A DNA stretch of 6,751 bases, from NCBI GenBank assembly GCA_030040475.1, contig JASHTQ010000711.1, forward strand, positions 1-6,751. The letters are read 5' to 3'. Within the stretch, counting starts at the first letter, position 1. The number at the start of each line of letters is the position of its first letter. Below, in pieces: positions 1 through 5,353 of this stretch. The DNA is from Streptosporangiaceae bacterium. Lineage in GTDB: Bacteria > Actinomycetota > Actinomycetes > Streptosporangiales > Streptosporangiaceae. The translations under genes and the position numbers were made by a program. The notes under the pieces are model-generated. The model made no database searches. It worked only from the letters and a program-made list of their open reading frames with translations, and was not told the origin of the DNA.

Positions 1-341
1 GTCGGCGGTTCTGGGCTCTCAGCCAGGTATGCCCGCGCGAACCAGGTGCCGATTTGCGCCTTGTGCAGGTGGCCGCTGATAGACCGGTCGCCTTCGACGG
101 CCATGACGGCGTGGATGTGCGGGCAGCCATTGACGATCTCCCCGGTTGCGATCATCTCGGCCGGCAGGTCGTAGTCGGTGATGACGTCCCTAGTCGCGTC
201 GTCTGCGGGCATGGTCGACAGGGAGAAGCTGTCCACGGCTCCGATCAGGGTCACGATCGCGGCGTTGGCCAGGCCCCGTTCCCGGGCCGACTGTTCGATA
301 GTGCTGAGCAGCTCGCCGTCACGGACCTCGATAACGAGCAT
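1..341 (-). CDS. PPC/DUF296-domain protein (3' end beyond the window)
   Basis: A partial gene that starts with ATG at 341 and is open to the left edge (113 codons visible, no stop). The start is supported by GGAGAG at 352-347, 5 nt upstream. The visible protein matches the PPC (DUF296) fold. It has an N-terminal strand with GELLSTIEQSARERGL, then IVTLIGAV, and a GEIVNGCPHIHAVMAVEG...SGHLHKA block. The residues corresponding to the family's conserved histidines are all present: H75, H77 and H91. PPC proteins form trimers; plant members bind AT-rich DNA with the help of an AT-hook, while bacterial single-domain members have no settled role. No AT-hook is visible in the part seen. It lies 95 nt downstream of the Nudix gene on the same strand and may belong to that transcript, although a small hairpin lies in the gap. 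The family call is fairly sure; the function is unknown. Confidence 0.78.
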   Translation of the reverse strand, partial: MLVIEVRDGELLSTIEQSARERGLANAAIVTLIGAVDSFSLSTMPADDATRDVITDYDLPAEMIATGEIVNGCPHIHAVMAVEGDRSISGHLHKAQIGTWFARAYLAESPEPP

Positions 342-396
342 GGCTTCTCTCCAATCAGCAGCGGGAAGGCTCAGAATTCTCAATGGCGAACTCGCT

Positions 397-411
397 GCCG
401 AGCGCCTCGGC
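397..411 (-). terminator. Small GC hairpin between the Nudix and PPC genes
   Basis: A perfect 6-bp inverted repeat, GCCGAG / CTCGGC with a 3-nt loop, lies 26-40 nt downstream of the Nudix stop codon. No T-run follows on the minus strand, so it is not a canonical rho-independent terminator. It could attenuate transcription or mark the 3' end of the Nudix message, or it could be chance in GC-rich DNA. Confidence 0.25.
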
Positions 412-436
412 GAGAGTCTGCTTTCAGGTGCCGCTC

Positions 437-820
437 CTAGAGCTTCTCCAGGTGGGTGCGGACGGGCTCGAAGATCGTGCCAGCCATCAACTCGTCCGCT
501 TGTGCCACGCTGACCCAGCGCACCTCGGCCAGATCTTCCTCGTCGCCGACAAACACATCGGTCCCGTGGACTGGCCAGGCCGCCACGTAAATCATCTCGC
601 GACCGGTCTGGGGATGGATCCGACGGCCGATAACGTCGCCTGACTGGACCCGCAGGCCAGTTTCCTCCTCAACCTCCCGGATCGCCGCGTCAGCGGGTCT
701 CTCTCCAGGCTCGATTTCCCCGGCGATGAACGTCCAGGGAGGCCTACCGTCGTTGCGCCTGGCCATGAGGACGCCAAGGTGACTGGTAACGATTGCGGCA
801 ACAACCGGGAGTCTTGTCAT
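437..820 (-). CDS. Nudix hydrolase
   Basis: A 127-aa single-domain Nudix hydrolase. The 23-residue Nudix box GX5EX7REUXEEXGU is perfect at residues 34-56: G34, E40, then REVEEETGL from R48 to L56. The box glutamates (E52, E53) would bind the divalent metal needed to cleave a nucleoside diphosphate linked to another group. The protein starts directly with the first beta strand (VVAAIVT), followed by ARRNDGRPPWTF, so little N-terminal sequence can be missing. The ATG at 820 lies only 8 nt after the stop of the upstream HTH/beta-domain gene and has no strong Shine-Dalgarno, which suggests translational coupling. Length fits the family. The substrate cannot be read from sequence. A longer open frame upstream overlaps the regulator gene and is not part of this protein. 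Confidence 0.93.
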   Translation of the reverse strand: MTRLPVVAAIVTSHLGVLMARRNDGRPPWTFIAGEIEPGERPADAAIREVEEETGLRVQSGDVIGRRIHPQTGREMIYVAAWPVHGTDVFVGDEEDLAEVRWVSVAQADELMAGTIFEPVRTHLEKL

Positions 821-828
821 GGACCGGA

Positions 829-1572
829 TTACTCGGGTGGCCTGCTGAACTTCTCGATCGCTTCCGCGCCCGTGTCTGATGAGACTAGGTCCAGCGTCCA
901 GGGCCCTGTGTTGACTTCGCCGTCCTTGCCGAACCCGGCCCACTGGCCCTTCATCCGGTGACCAGAGGGCCCGGCGGTGAGCTGGATCGCGCCGTGGTAG
1001 GTCGCACCTCGGTAGTAGCCGTCCGGGTCGGTTTCTTCCCGCCATGTCCCGGTCAGCACGTTTCCCTCGGCGGTCAGGTCTATCAGCAGCTTGCTGGGAC
1101 TGCCGATCGAGCGGGCCTGGACCTTGCTGCCGCGGTGGATGAGCAGCACGTAGTGTGCTCCGGTGTACCGCTTCCCTCTGCTGCTGGAGGGGTATTCGTA
1201 CTTCGACAGCCAGATCCCGCTGAGCGGCCCCCGGGCCTTGGCCTCGGTGATCGGGATAACCGCTGCAGCCGCCGCGGCCACACCCATCGCCTGGCGACGG
1301 CTCATGCCGTAGCGCTCGTCGGCACCGTCGAATCCGAGGTTCTCGACCGGAATACCGGTGACGTATTCCAGCGCCCTCGCGTAGTTGCCGCGCGGAGTGC
1401 TCACCAGCCCGCTCTCCCATCGCTGAACTAGCCGCTTGGTGCAGTCGTTCGGCTCGCCGAGCCGTTCTCCTGCCGCCCTGATCGCTCGGGCCAGCTCCTC
1501 CTGGCTCAGCCTGAGACTTTCCCGCACTGCCCTCAGCGCCGCGTTGGCAGTGGCTGTCTGCAGCTCGCTCAT
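829..1572 (-). CDS. XRE-family HTH regulator with C-terminal beta-rich domain
   Basis: A 247-aa protein of a type common in streptomycetes and their relatives. Residues 8-80 form a Cro/C1-type HTH: ALRAVRESLRLSQEELARAI, then KRLVQRWESG. A linker with SRRQAMG (91-97) precedes an Ala/Val-rich hydrophobic stretch (98-108) that resembles a twin-arginine signal but lies inside the protein. Residues 117-230 form a distinct domain rich in Trp, Tyr and Gly (SGIWLSKYEY, TGTWREETDPDGYYRGATYH, MKGQWAGFGKDGEVNTGPW). It looks like a small beta barrel or ligand-binding module. I recognise this domain as recurrent behind actinobacterial HTHs but know of no assigned function. ATG 1572 was chosen because it places the HTH at the usual distance from the N terminus; the Shine-Dalgarno is weak, and in-frame starts as far as 1683 would add an Arg-rich leader with no family resemblance. 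It is probably co-transcribed with the Nudix gene. Confidence 0.82.
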   Translation of the reverse strand: MSELQTATANAALRAVRESLRLSQEELARAIRAAGERLGEPNDCTKRLVQRWESGLVSTPRGNYARALEYVTGIPVENLGFDGADERYGMSRRQAMGVAAAAAAVIPITEAKARGPLSGIWLSKYEYPSSSRGKRYTGAHYVLLIHRGSKVQARSIGSPSKLLIDLTAEGNVLTGTWREETDPDGYYRGATYHGAIQLTAGPSGHRMKGQWAGFGKDGEVNTGPWTLDLVSSDTGAEAIEKFSRPPE

Positions 1573-1605
1573 GACTACCACGGTACCCGCAACCGATCGC
1601 GTTAC

Positions 1606-1661
1606 GACGCCTATTTGACGTCGGCTAGGACGCCAATCGGACGCCACCTCTAACCGACGCC
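1606..1661 (-). promoter_or_regulatory. Array of GACGCC/GACGTC motifs upstream of the HTH/beta-domain gene
   Basis: Five hexamers lie 34-89 nt upstream of the start codon at 1572: GACGCC at 1606, GACGTC at 1617, GACGCC at 1629, 1640 and 1656 (plus-strand first bases). Spacings are 11, 12, 11 and 16 bp, close to one helical turn for the first four. Within the array, GACGTCGGCTAG (1617-1628) and CTAACCGACGCC (1650-1661) form an inverted repeat with 10 of 12 positions matching. This looks like an operator, plausibly for autoregulation by the adjacent HTH protein. I found no convincing -10/-35 pair. Confidence 0.5.
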
Positions 1662-1719
1662 GCAGTCGTAAAAGTCGTTTCATAGAGGTATGGCCTCCGG
1701 TCAGGTTCTGAAATCAGCC

Positions 1720-1747
1720 CGCCAGGACGACGGCGCCCGTCCTGGTG
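1720..1747 (-). terminator. GC-rich hairpin downstream of the small XRE gene
   Basis: CCAGGACG (1722-1729) and CGTCCTGG (1738-1745) form a perfect 8-bp stem with an 8-nt loop, extendable by a G-T and a C-G pair. It lies about 78-101 nt beyond the stop codon of the XRE gene ending at 1823 and upstream of the next minus-strand gene. This position suits a terminator, but there is no T-tract. The rest of the 1573-1822 gap holds the GACGCC array and no recognisable gene. Confidence 0.35.
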
Positions 1748-1822
1748 CGGAGCCCTGCGCTGCAATCCACGAGCTACGCAGTGTGGTAGCCGTAGCAGAT
1801 CGGAGGATCGACCGGCTTATGG

Positions 1823-2173
1823 TTATCCGGCGCCGTCAGCTAGCTGCTGCTCGATGGCGTCGAGCCGGGAACTGATCGCGGTAACTGTCTCTTTCAGAGA
1901 GGCCAGTTCGGATAGCACGGGGTCGGCAGCGTCGGGATCCTCTGGGTCTCGGCCCTCCGCGACAGCGCGCAGGTAATCGGGCGGCCAGGCAAGTGCTTCG
2001 GACACCGCGGCGAGGGTCTGGTCGCTGCGGCGGCGCTGAGCGCTGTTGAAGAGCAACTCGCGGATCGTCATGGGGGCCAGATGCGATCGTTGGATCAGCT
2101 CAGCCTGGGTCATGTCGAGCTCGGCGAGCCGTGACTTCATCACCTGGGCGACAGCGGCCCAGTCCCTGGCCAT
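1823..2173 (-). CDS. Small XRE-family HTH protein with C-terminal coiled coil
   Basis: A 116-aa protein. Residues 3-70 are a Cro/C1-like HTH typical of actinobacterial accessory regions: MARDWAAVAQVMKSRLAELD, then MTQAELIQRS, APMTIRELL, RRRSDQTLAAVSEALAWPPD. An acidic linker (75-85) leads into a heptad-patterned helix (86-112, LSELASLKETVTAISSRLDA), probably a coiled coil for dimerisation. Two ATGs are adjacent (2176 and 2173). AAAGGAG ends 1 nt before the first and 4 nt before the second, so I prefer the second. The gene is divergent from the small ORF at 2331, and the 12-bp CTAA array lies between them, so this protein is the natural candidate to bind it. Classic repressor partners such as a toxin are not evident. 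Confidence 0.82.
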   Translation of the reverse strand: MARDWAAVAQVMKSRLAELDMTQAELIQRSHLAPMTIRELLFNSAQRRRSDQTLAAVSEALAWPPDYLRAVAEGRDPEDPDAADPVLSELASLKETVTAISSRLDAIEQQLADGAG

Positions 2174-2260
2174 CATGCTCCTTTGCTGACTTCGCTGGTT
2201 TCAGCTCTAACGCTAGTGCTGATTCTGCCCTAGCGCACGCGCACTTAGGCCAGCCGCCTC

Positions 2261-2308
2261 CTCTAATTTATGCTCTAATATAAGAGCTAACAGTGACGCT
2301 AATATCAG
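2261..2308. repeat. Four 12-bp iterons with CTAA core in the divergent promoter region
   Basis: CTAA occurs at 2263, 2275, 2287 and 2299, exactly 12 bp apart. The units are CTCTAATTTATG, CTCTAATATAAG, AGCTAACAGTGA and CGCTAATATCAG. A further CTCTAAC lies outside the register at 2205. GCTCT...AGAGC (2272-2287) is an inverted repeat spanning the second unit. The stretch is strikingly AT-rich for this genome and holds several -10-like hexamers on both strands (TAATAT at 2276 and 2300 on plus; TATATT and TAAATT on minus), so promoters for both flanking genes probably overlap the array. Confidence 0.6.
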
Positions 2309-2318
2309 GCGTCCGCTT

Positions 2319-2325
2319 AGAGGAG
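2319..2325 (+). promoter_or_regulatory. Ribosome binding site of the 32-codon ORF
   Basis: AGAGGAG is followed after 5 nt by GTG at 2331. It is among the best Shine-Dalgarno sequences in the window and is the main reason to treat the short ORF as translated. Confidence 0.6.
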
Positions 2326-2330
2326 TCTCT

Positions 2331-2429
2331 GTGGATGATCAGCAGCTGAGCATGCCTTCTGCGCAAGGCATGCAGGTATCGCCTGAGCTGCCTAAGGCGG
2401 CGGCTCGGGTGCCGGGACGGCGGGCATGA
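2331..2429 (+). CDS. 32-aa hypothetical peptide
   Basis: A short ORF from GTG 2331 to TGA 2427-2429 with no family I recognise. It starts VDDQQLSMPSAQGMQVSPEL and ends in a basic tail, with no membrane segment or cysteine. Three things favour translation: a strong ribosome binding site at the right distance, a start just downstream of the AT-rich iteron region, and an ATGA overlap with the following ORF at 2426, implying coupling. A 9-bp perfect inverted repeat (2350-2373) sits inside the coding region. It may be a leader peptide controlling the downstream ORF rather than a protein with its own job. Confidence 0.42.
   Translation: MDDQQLSMPSAQGMQVSPELPKAAARVPGRRA
2350..2373 (+). repeat. Perfect 9-bp inverted repeat within the small ORF
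   Basis: GCATGCCTT (2350-2358), loop CTGCGC, AAGGCATGC (2365-2373). An outer pair, GCAGCT (2342-2347) and AGCTGC (2386-2391), could extend the structure with internal loops. In RNA it would form a stable hairpin early in the message; in DNA it is a palindrome a dimeric protein could bind. No T-run follows, so a simple terminator is unlikely. Confidence 0.55.
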
Positions 2430-2533
2430 GCCGTAGAGCACCGATTCCGGACCAGTACTTCGAGCGCGGCGATGTCTACATCCTGCACCTGGACCCGCCG
2501 TACAAGCACGCCGCGCATTACAGCGGGATCTCC
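2426..2533 (+). pseudogene. 5' remnant of a GIY-YIG-like small protein gene
   Basis: ATG 2426 overlaps the previous stop (ATGA). The first 36 codons give MSRRAPIPDQYFERGD, then VYILHLDPPYKHAAHYSGIS. The latter resembles the opening of a small actinobacterial GIY-YIG-like family, which typically reads Y-LHFD-PY-HARHY-GW and continues with a LxARLxxH helix. Here the resemblance stops right after SGIS. The frame then runs on, with no stop that I found, through the antisense of the CDF and recombinase genes, which is not protein-like. The missing part includes the catalytic helix, so the product would be inactive. The break lies 3 nt before an inverted repeat and near a base-composition change, which suggests interruption by an insertion. 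The family assignment is from memory and moderate. Confidence 0.45.
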
Positions 2534-2535
2534 GA

Positions 2536-2593
2536 GAGTTCAGCATTTCTGAAGCCCGGTTTGACGTCTGACGGCGGTGAGTTCGCTGAACTC
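2536..2593. repeat. Inverted repeat pair at the probable left end of a mobile element
   Basis: GAGTTCAGC (2536-2544) and GCTGAACTC (2585-2593) are exact 9-bp inverted copies, 40 bp apart. The right copy is also half of a compact palindrome, GAGTTC-GCT-GAACTC (2579-2593). Tyrosine recombinases bind inverted arms, and the site lies where the GIY-YIG-like ORF breaks off. Alternatively the compact palindrome, about 50 nt past the CDF stop, serves as that gene's terminator hairpin, though no T-run follows. Confidence 0.4.
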
Positions 2594-2641
2594 GGCGGTC
2601 CGGTCAGCGGATTGCGGGCCTGTTGGTCGCCCGTCGGGTGG

Positions 2642-3256
2642 TCAGCCGGTGTCTGCCCAGGCTTCCACGCCCTCCTTGACGGCCAGGGCGGCGATGATCA
2701 GGGCTGCGGCGGGGTCGGCCCACCACCATCTGAGCCAGGCGTTCAGGCCGACGCCGAGCAGGGCGGCCGCCGAGGTCAGTGCGCAGAACGCGCTTTCGGC
2801 CGAGTCGGCGATCAGCGTCTGGTTGTCCAGCGCACGGCCGGTGCGGCGCTTGGCCGCGGCCAGCAGCGGCATCACGATCAAGGCGGCCGCAGCCACGGCG
2901 AGCCCGGGGATGGACTGCTGCGGGCGGGCATGCCCGGCCAGGTCGCGGATGCCCTGGACGGTCAGGTAGGCCGCGAGCGCGAAGAAGGTGACGCCGATCA
3001 GCCGCACCGCGCGGGTTTCCCGGTCCCGGTCCTGGCCCTCGCCGTGCAGCTGCCAGACGACGACGGCCGCGGCGGCGAACTCGATCACCGAGTCCAGGCC
3101 GAACCCGACCAGGGCGACGGAGGAGGCGATCACGCCGGCGGTGATCGCAACGGCGGCCTCCGCGGTCATCCAGGCCATGCTCGCGTACTCGAGCCAGAAC
3201 CCGCGGCGGCGCAGCCGGATCACCTGGCCGGTGCCGTTGACCTGCGCCCTGGCCAC
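2642..3256 (-). CDS. Short CDF-family cation efflux protein
   Basis: A 204-aa integral membrane protein of the cation diffusion facilitator family, which exports Zn2+ or similar divalent metals in exchange for protons. Six hydrophobic segments are visible at about 25-45, 48-70, 84-106, 116-135, 150-172 and 178-197. TM2 carries GFGLDSVIE (D55, E59) and TM5 carries DSAES (D151), where the family places its metal site. WWWADPAAA at the sixth segment is also typical. The protein ends right after TM6, so the cytoplasmic metallochaperone-like C-terminal domain of full-length (about 300-aa) CDFs is absent; this short form occurs in actinobacteria. GTG 3256 was chosen because AAGGAGG (3272-3266) lies 9 nt upstream and MARAQV fits the family's usual N terminus; an ATG at 3337 would add a Pro/Arg-rich leader. 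The metal is not determined. It lies 138 nt downstream of the zinc-ribbon gene. Confidence 0.85.
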   Translation of the reverse strand: MARAQVNGTGQVIRLRRRGFWLEYASMAWMTAEAAVAITAGVIASSVALVGFGLDSVIEFAAAAVVVWQLHGEGQDRDRETRAVRLIGVTFFALAAYLTVQGIRDLAGHARPQQSIPGLAVAAAALIVMPLLAAAKRRTGRALDNQTLIADSAESAFCALTSAAALLGVGLNAWLRWWWADPAAALIIAALAVKEGVEAWADTG

Positions 3257-3265
3257 GACGGGCGT

Positions 3266-3272
3266 CCTCCTT
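3266..3272 (-). promoter_or_regulatory. Ribosome binding site deciding the CDF start
   Basis: AAGGAGG on the minus strand, 9 nt before GTG 3256. It fixes the CDF start at this GTG instead of the upstream in-frame ATG at 3337. The remaining 3273-3394 gap shows no clear promoter or terminator. Confidence 0.65.
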
Positions 3273-3394
3273 ACCGCCGGGAACACACCGATACTCGCAT
3301 AGCCGCGGCGCGGCCAGGGCCAGAGGAGCCGGCTCACGGGCCCGGCCGCTTGTGGTGCCTGTCGGGTTCCTGGCCCGGAGAGGCGGGCGCACGG

Positions 3395-5353
3395 TCAGGC
3401 AGGTGGCGGCTCGGTGTCATCGATGCGGCTGAGCTCGGCGCAGTACCGGATGGCGGCGCCGTCGCTGAGTCCGAACAGGCGGGCAAGCCGCAGCGGGTCA
3501 CCCCCGCTGGCCTGGGCTTCGTCGTGGAACCGGTCGGCACGAAGGTCCTGCGCGGTGATACCCAGCCCATGCACCGCGGCGTGGATGTAGCCGCGGTGGA
3601 CCGGCTCGAGACCGCCACCGGTGCTCCGGTTGATCAGCAGGTGCGGGTTGGCGGTCGCGGGCCAGCGGGCGTGCCGGGCTTGCAGCCAGGCGCGCAGGTG
3701 CGCGGCGGTGAGCCGGTCCAGCGGCCGGACGCGGCCGCCGGCGAGCAGGTTGCCCGCGGCGAGGTTGACGTCGTCCAGCGTCAGGGCGCAGATGTCGGCC
3801 GGGCGCAGCGCGTGCACTCCGGCCAGCAGCACGATGAGCTGCCCGGCAGGGTCGTGCAGGCGGCCGAGCAGGCCTGCGCGCAGGCCGTCATCGAGGGGCA
3901 GGACGGGCGGCGGCTGGATTCTGCGGCCGGTCAGCGGCGCGGCCGGGTTGGTGAACAGCACCCGGCGGGCCTTGAGCGTGCTGAACAGCGACCGCATCGC
4001 CGACAGGGCCAGCAGCCGGGTCGCCCCGGTCAGCGCGGCGAGCTGGGCGGTCAGGTCGTCGGTGGTGACCTGCCGCAGCGACTCGTACCGGGCCGACCAG
4101 CTGGCCAGCGGGGCCTGCAGGATGCGCAGGTAGCCCTGGATGGTGCGGTCCTGCCGGGCGGGCCCGGCACGGGGACCGTGGCCTTGCAGCGCCTCGGCCC
4201 AGGTGCGGACCTCGGCCGCGACCGGCGCGGGCAGCGCCGCAAGCCGGGCCTCCAGCCACCGCTCGAAGGCGGCCTGCGGGCTGGGCCGGGCCAGGCCCTG
4301 GCCGGTGAGGAACTCCACGGCCCGCAGCGCCACCAGGTTGCGCTCGTTCAGGAACCGCCGGAGCCTGATCGCCTCCCACGGTGGCTGGCCGAGTTCGGCG
4401 CGGCTGGCCAGTACGGCGGTCACGGCGTGCCAGGCCTGGCGCAGCGTGTGCGGAGCCCAGCCGCGGGCCTGCCCGTAGCCCGCCAGCGCGTCCAGGGGCG
4501 GCGGCACGGCGGGCCGGGGCTCCGGCCGGGGCCGGGGCGCATCACGGGCTCGCTTGCGGATGGCCCGGGCTGCGAGCTGGCAGGACCGGCATGCCCCGGC
4601 CGCGCCGATCGGCTGCTGCCGCCCGCACCAGGGGCAGGTCCTGGCCGGGTGGGACCGCCGGAATCCGCGGCAGGCTCCGCACAGCCCGCCGGACAGCCAG
4701 GTCAGGTCCCCGCAATCGCGGCAGGCGCCAGTGATCTCGCGGGTCCGGGTCGGCGGAGGCAGCACGACCCGGGGCCGACCGGCCCGGGCTCGCTTCCCCA
4801 GGGCCCGGGCGGCCCGGGCCGCGAGCTGGCAGGACCGGCATGCCCCGGCCTTGCCGATCGGCTGCTGCCGCCCGCACCAGGGGCAGGTCCCGGCCGGGTG
4901 GGCCCAGCGGAACAGCCGGCACGCCTTGCACAGCCCGCTGGTCAGCCGGGTCAGGTCCCCGCAGTCGCGGCAGGCGCCGGTGACTTCGCGGGATTTCGCG
5001 TCGCAGCTGCGGCAGCGGCCCGACCACAGCCGCGCGACCTGCTTCCCGCAATCGGCGCACGCCCCGGCGCGCGCCGCCGACCGCTTCTTGCAGCGTTCGC
5101 ACCGGTCGCCCATCGAGACCGGGCGCTGTTCGCCGCAGCCGGGGCAAAGGACCAGCCGGGTCCGCGACAGCCGGTAGCAGCGGGCGCACAGCCCCGCGGC
5201 CAGGTGCGGGCGGTGCTGCCCGCAGCTGGCACACGGCCGTGCCTTCCGCCAGGCGCGGGCATAGCAGCGCTGGCACAATCCGGCCTTGCGGCGGCCCGGC
5301 CCGGTGCTCCCGCAGGCGGTGCAGGTGATCACCGGCCGCCTGGGCGCGGTCAT
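3395..5353 (-). CDS. Eight-zinc-ribbon protein with degenerate tyrosine-recombinase domain
   Basis: A 652-aa protein, third gene of the recombinase trio. Residues 11-258 hold eight CxxC-(11-12 residues)-CxxC units with first cysteines at 11, 41, 70, 99, 128, 157, 211 and 240, i.e. 32 cysteines and up to eight Zn2+. Units 5-6 and 7-8 are a recent duplication (83-residue offset). A basic, Pro-rich linker (about 265-285) leads to a helical region (290-480) like a core-binding domain and a C-terminal domain (485-640) resembling a tyrosine-recombinase catalytic domain. There, HALRPADIC gives the first Arg (R517) and AQDLR gives R605 with Gln at the usual His. LFGLSDGAAIRY gives Leu629 for the second His, with Y637 at the nucleophile position. 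I infer a DNA-binding partner of the active recombinase, not an independent enzyme. ATG 5353 overlaps the previous stop (ATGA). Confidence 0.8.
   Translation of the reverse strand: MTAPRRPVITCTACGSTGPGRRKAGLCQRCYARAWRKARPCASCGQHRPHLAAGLCARCYRLSRTRLVLCPGCGEQRPVSMGDRCERCKKRSAARAGACADCGKQVARLWSGRCRSCDAKSREVTGACRDCGDLTRLTSGLCKACRLFRWAHPAGTCPWCGRQQPIGKAGACRSCQLAARAARALGKRARAGRPRVVLPPPTRTREITGACRDCGDLTWLSGGLCGACRGFRRSHPARTCPWCGRQQPIGAAGACRSCQLAARAIRKRARDAPRPRPEPRPAVPPPLDALAGYGQARGWAPHTLRQAWHAVTAVLASRAELGQPPWEAIRLRRFLNERNLVALRAVEFLTGQGLARPSPQAAFERWLEARLAALPAPVAAEVRTWAEALQGHGPRAGPARQDRTIQGYLRILQAPLASWSARYESLRQVTTDDLTAQLAALTGATRLLALSAMRSLFSTLKARRVLFTNPAAPLTGRRIQPPPVLPLDDGLRAGLLGRLHDPAGQLIVLLAGVHALRPADICALTLDDVNLAAGNLLAGGRVRPLDRLTAAHLRAWLQARHARWPATANPHLLINRSTGGGLEPVHRGYIHAAVHGLGITAQDLRADRFHDEAQASGGDPLRLARLFGLSDGAAIRYCAELSRIDDTEPPPA
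4562..4741 (-). repeat. Zinc-ribbon segmental duplication, copy A
   Basis: About 180 bp encoding ribbons 7-8 (residues about 205-264). It is nearly identical to 4811-4990 at an offset of exactly 249 bp (83 codons). The first 83 aligned bases from 4572 differ at about four positions. The frame is preserved. Confidence 0.85.
4811..4990 (-). repeat. Zinc-ribbon segmental duplication, copy B
   Basis: Encodes ribbons 5-6 (residues about 122-181), the partner of copy A. Divergence is higher toward the promoter-proximal part (KACRLFRWAHP against GACRGFRRSHP), while the PWCGRQQPIG ribbon is almost unchanged. Confidence 0.85.

Noticed and set aside
54..643. Overlapping plus-strand ORFs at the left edge
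   Set aside because: Antisense to the PPC and Nudix genes, which have clear family motifs. No plausible protein features on the plus strand.
437..1420. Nudix frame extended to a 327-codon protein
   Set aside because: The extra N-terminal part lies wholly inside the HTH/beta-domain gene in a different frame and is Arg/Gly/Pro-rich. The Nudix fold starts at ATG 820.
844..1431. Two further GCTGAACT octamers (near 845 and 1424) resembling the repeat at 2585
   Set aside because: Both lie inside the HTH/beta-domain coding sequence, match only 8 of 9 bases and have no inverted partner; likely chance.
1573..1683. N-terminal extension of the HTH/beta-domain protein to the ATG at 1683
   Set aside because: It would translate the operator-like repeats into an Arg-rich leader with no similarity to the family's N terminus.
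2261..2308. CRISPR-like repeat array
   Set aside because: Units are 12 bp with no spacers and only the core is conserved; this is an iteron or operator pattern.
2604..3392. 262-codon minus-strand frame over the CDF gene
   Set aside because: Arg-rich shadow. The CDF frame has six membrane segments and a clear ribosome binding site.
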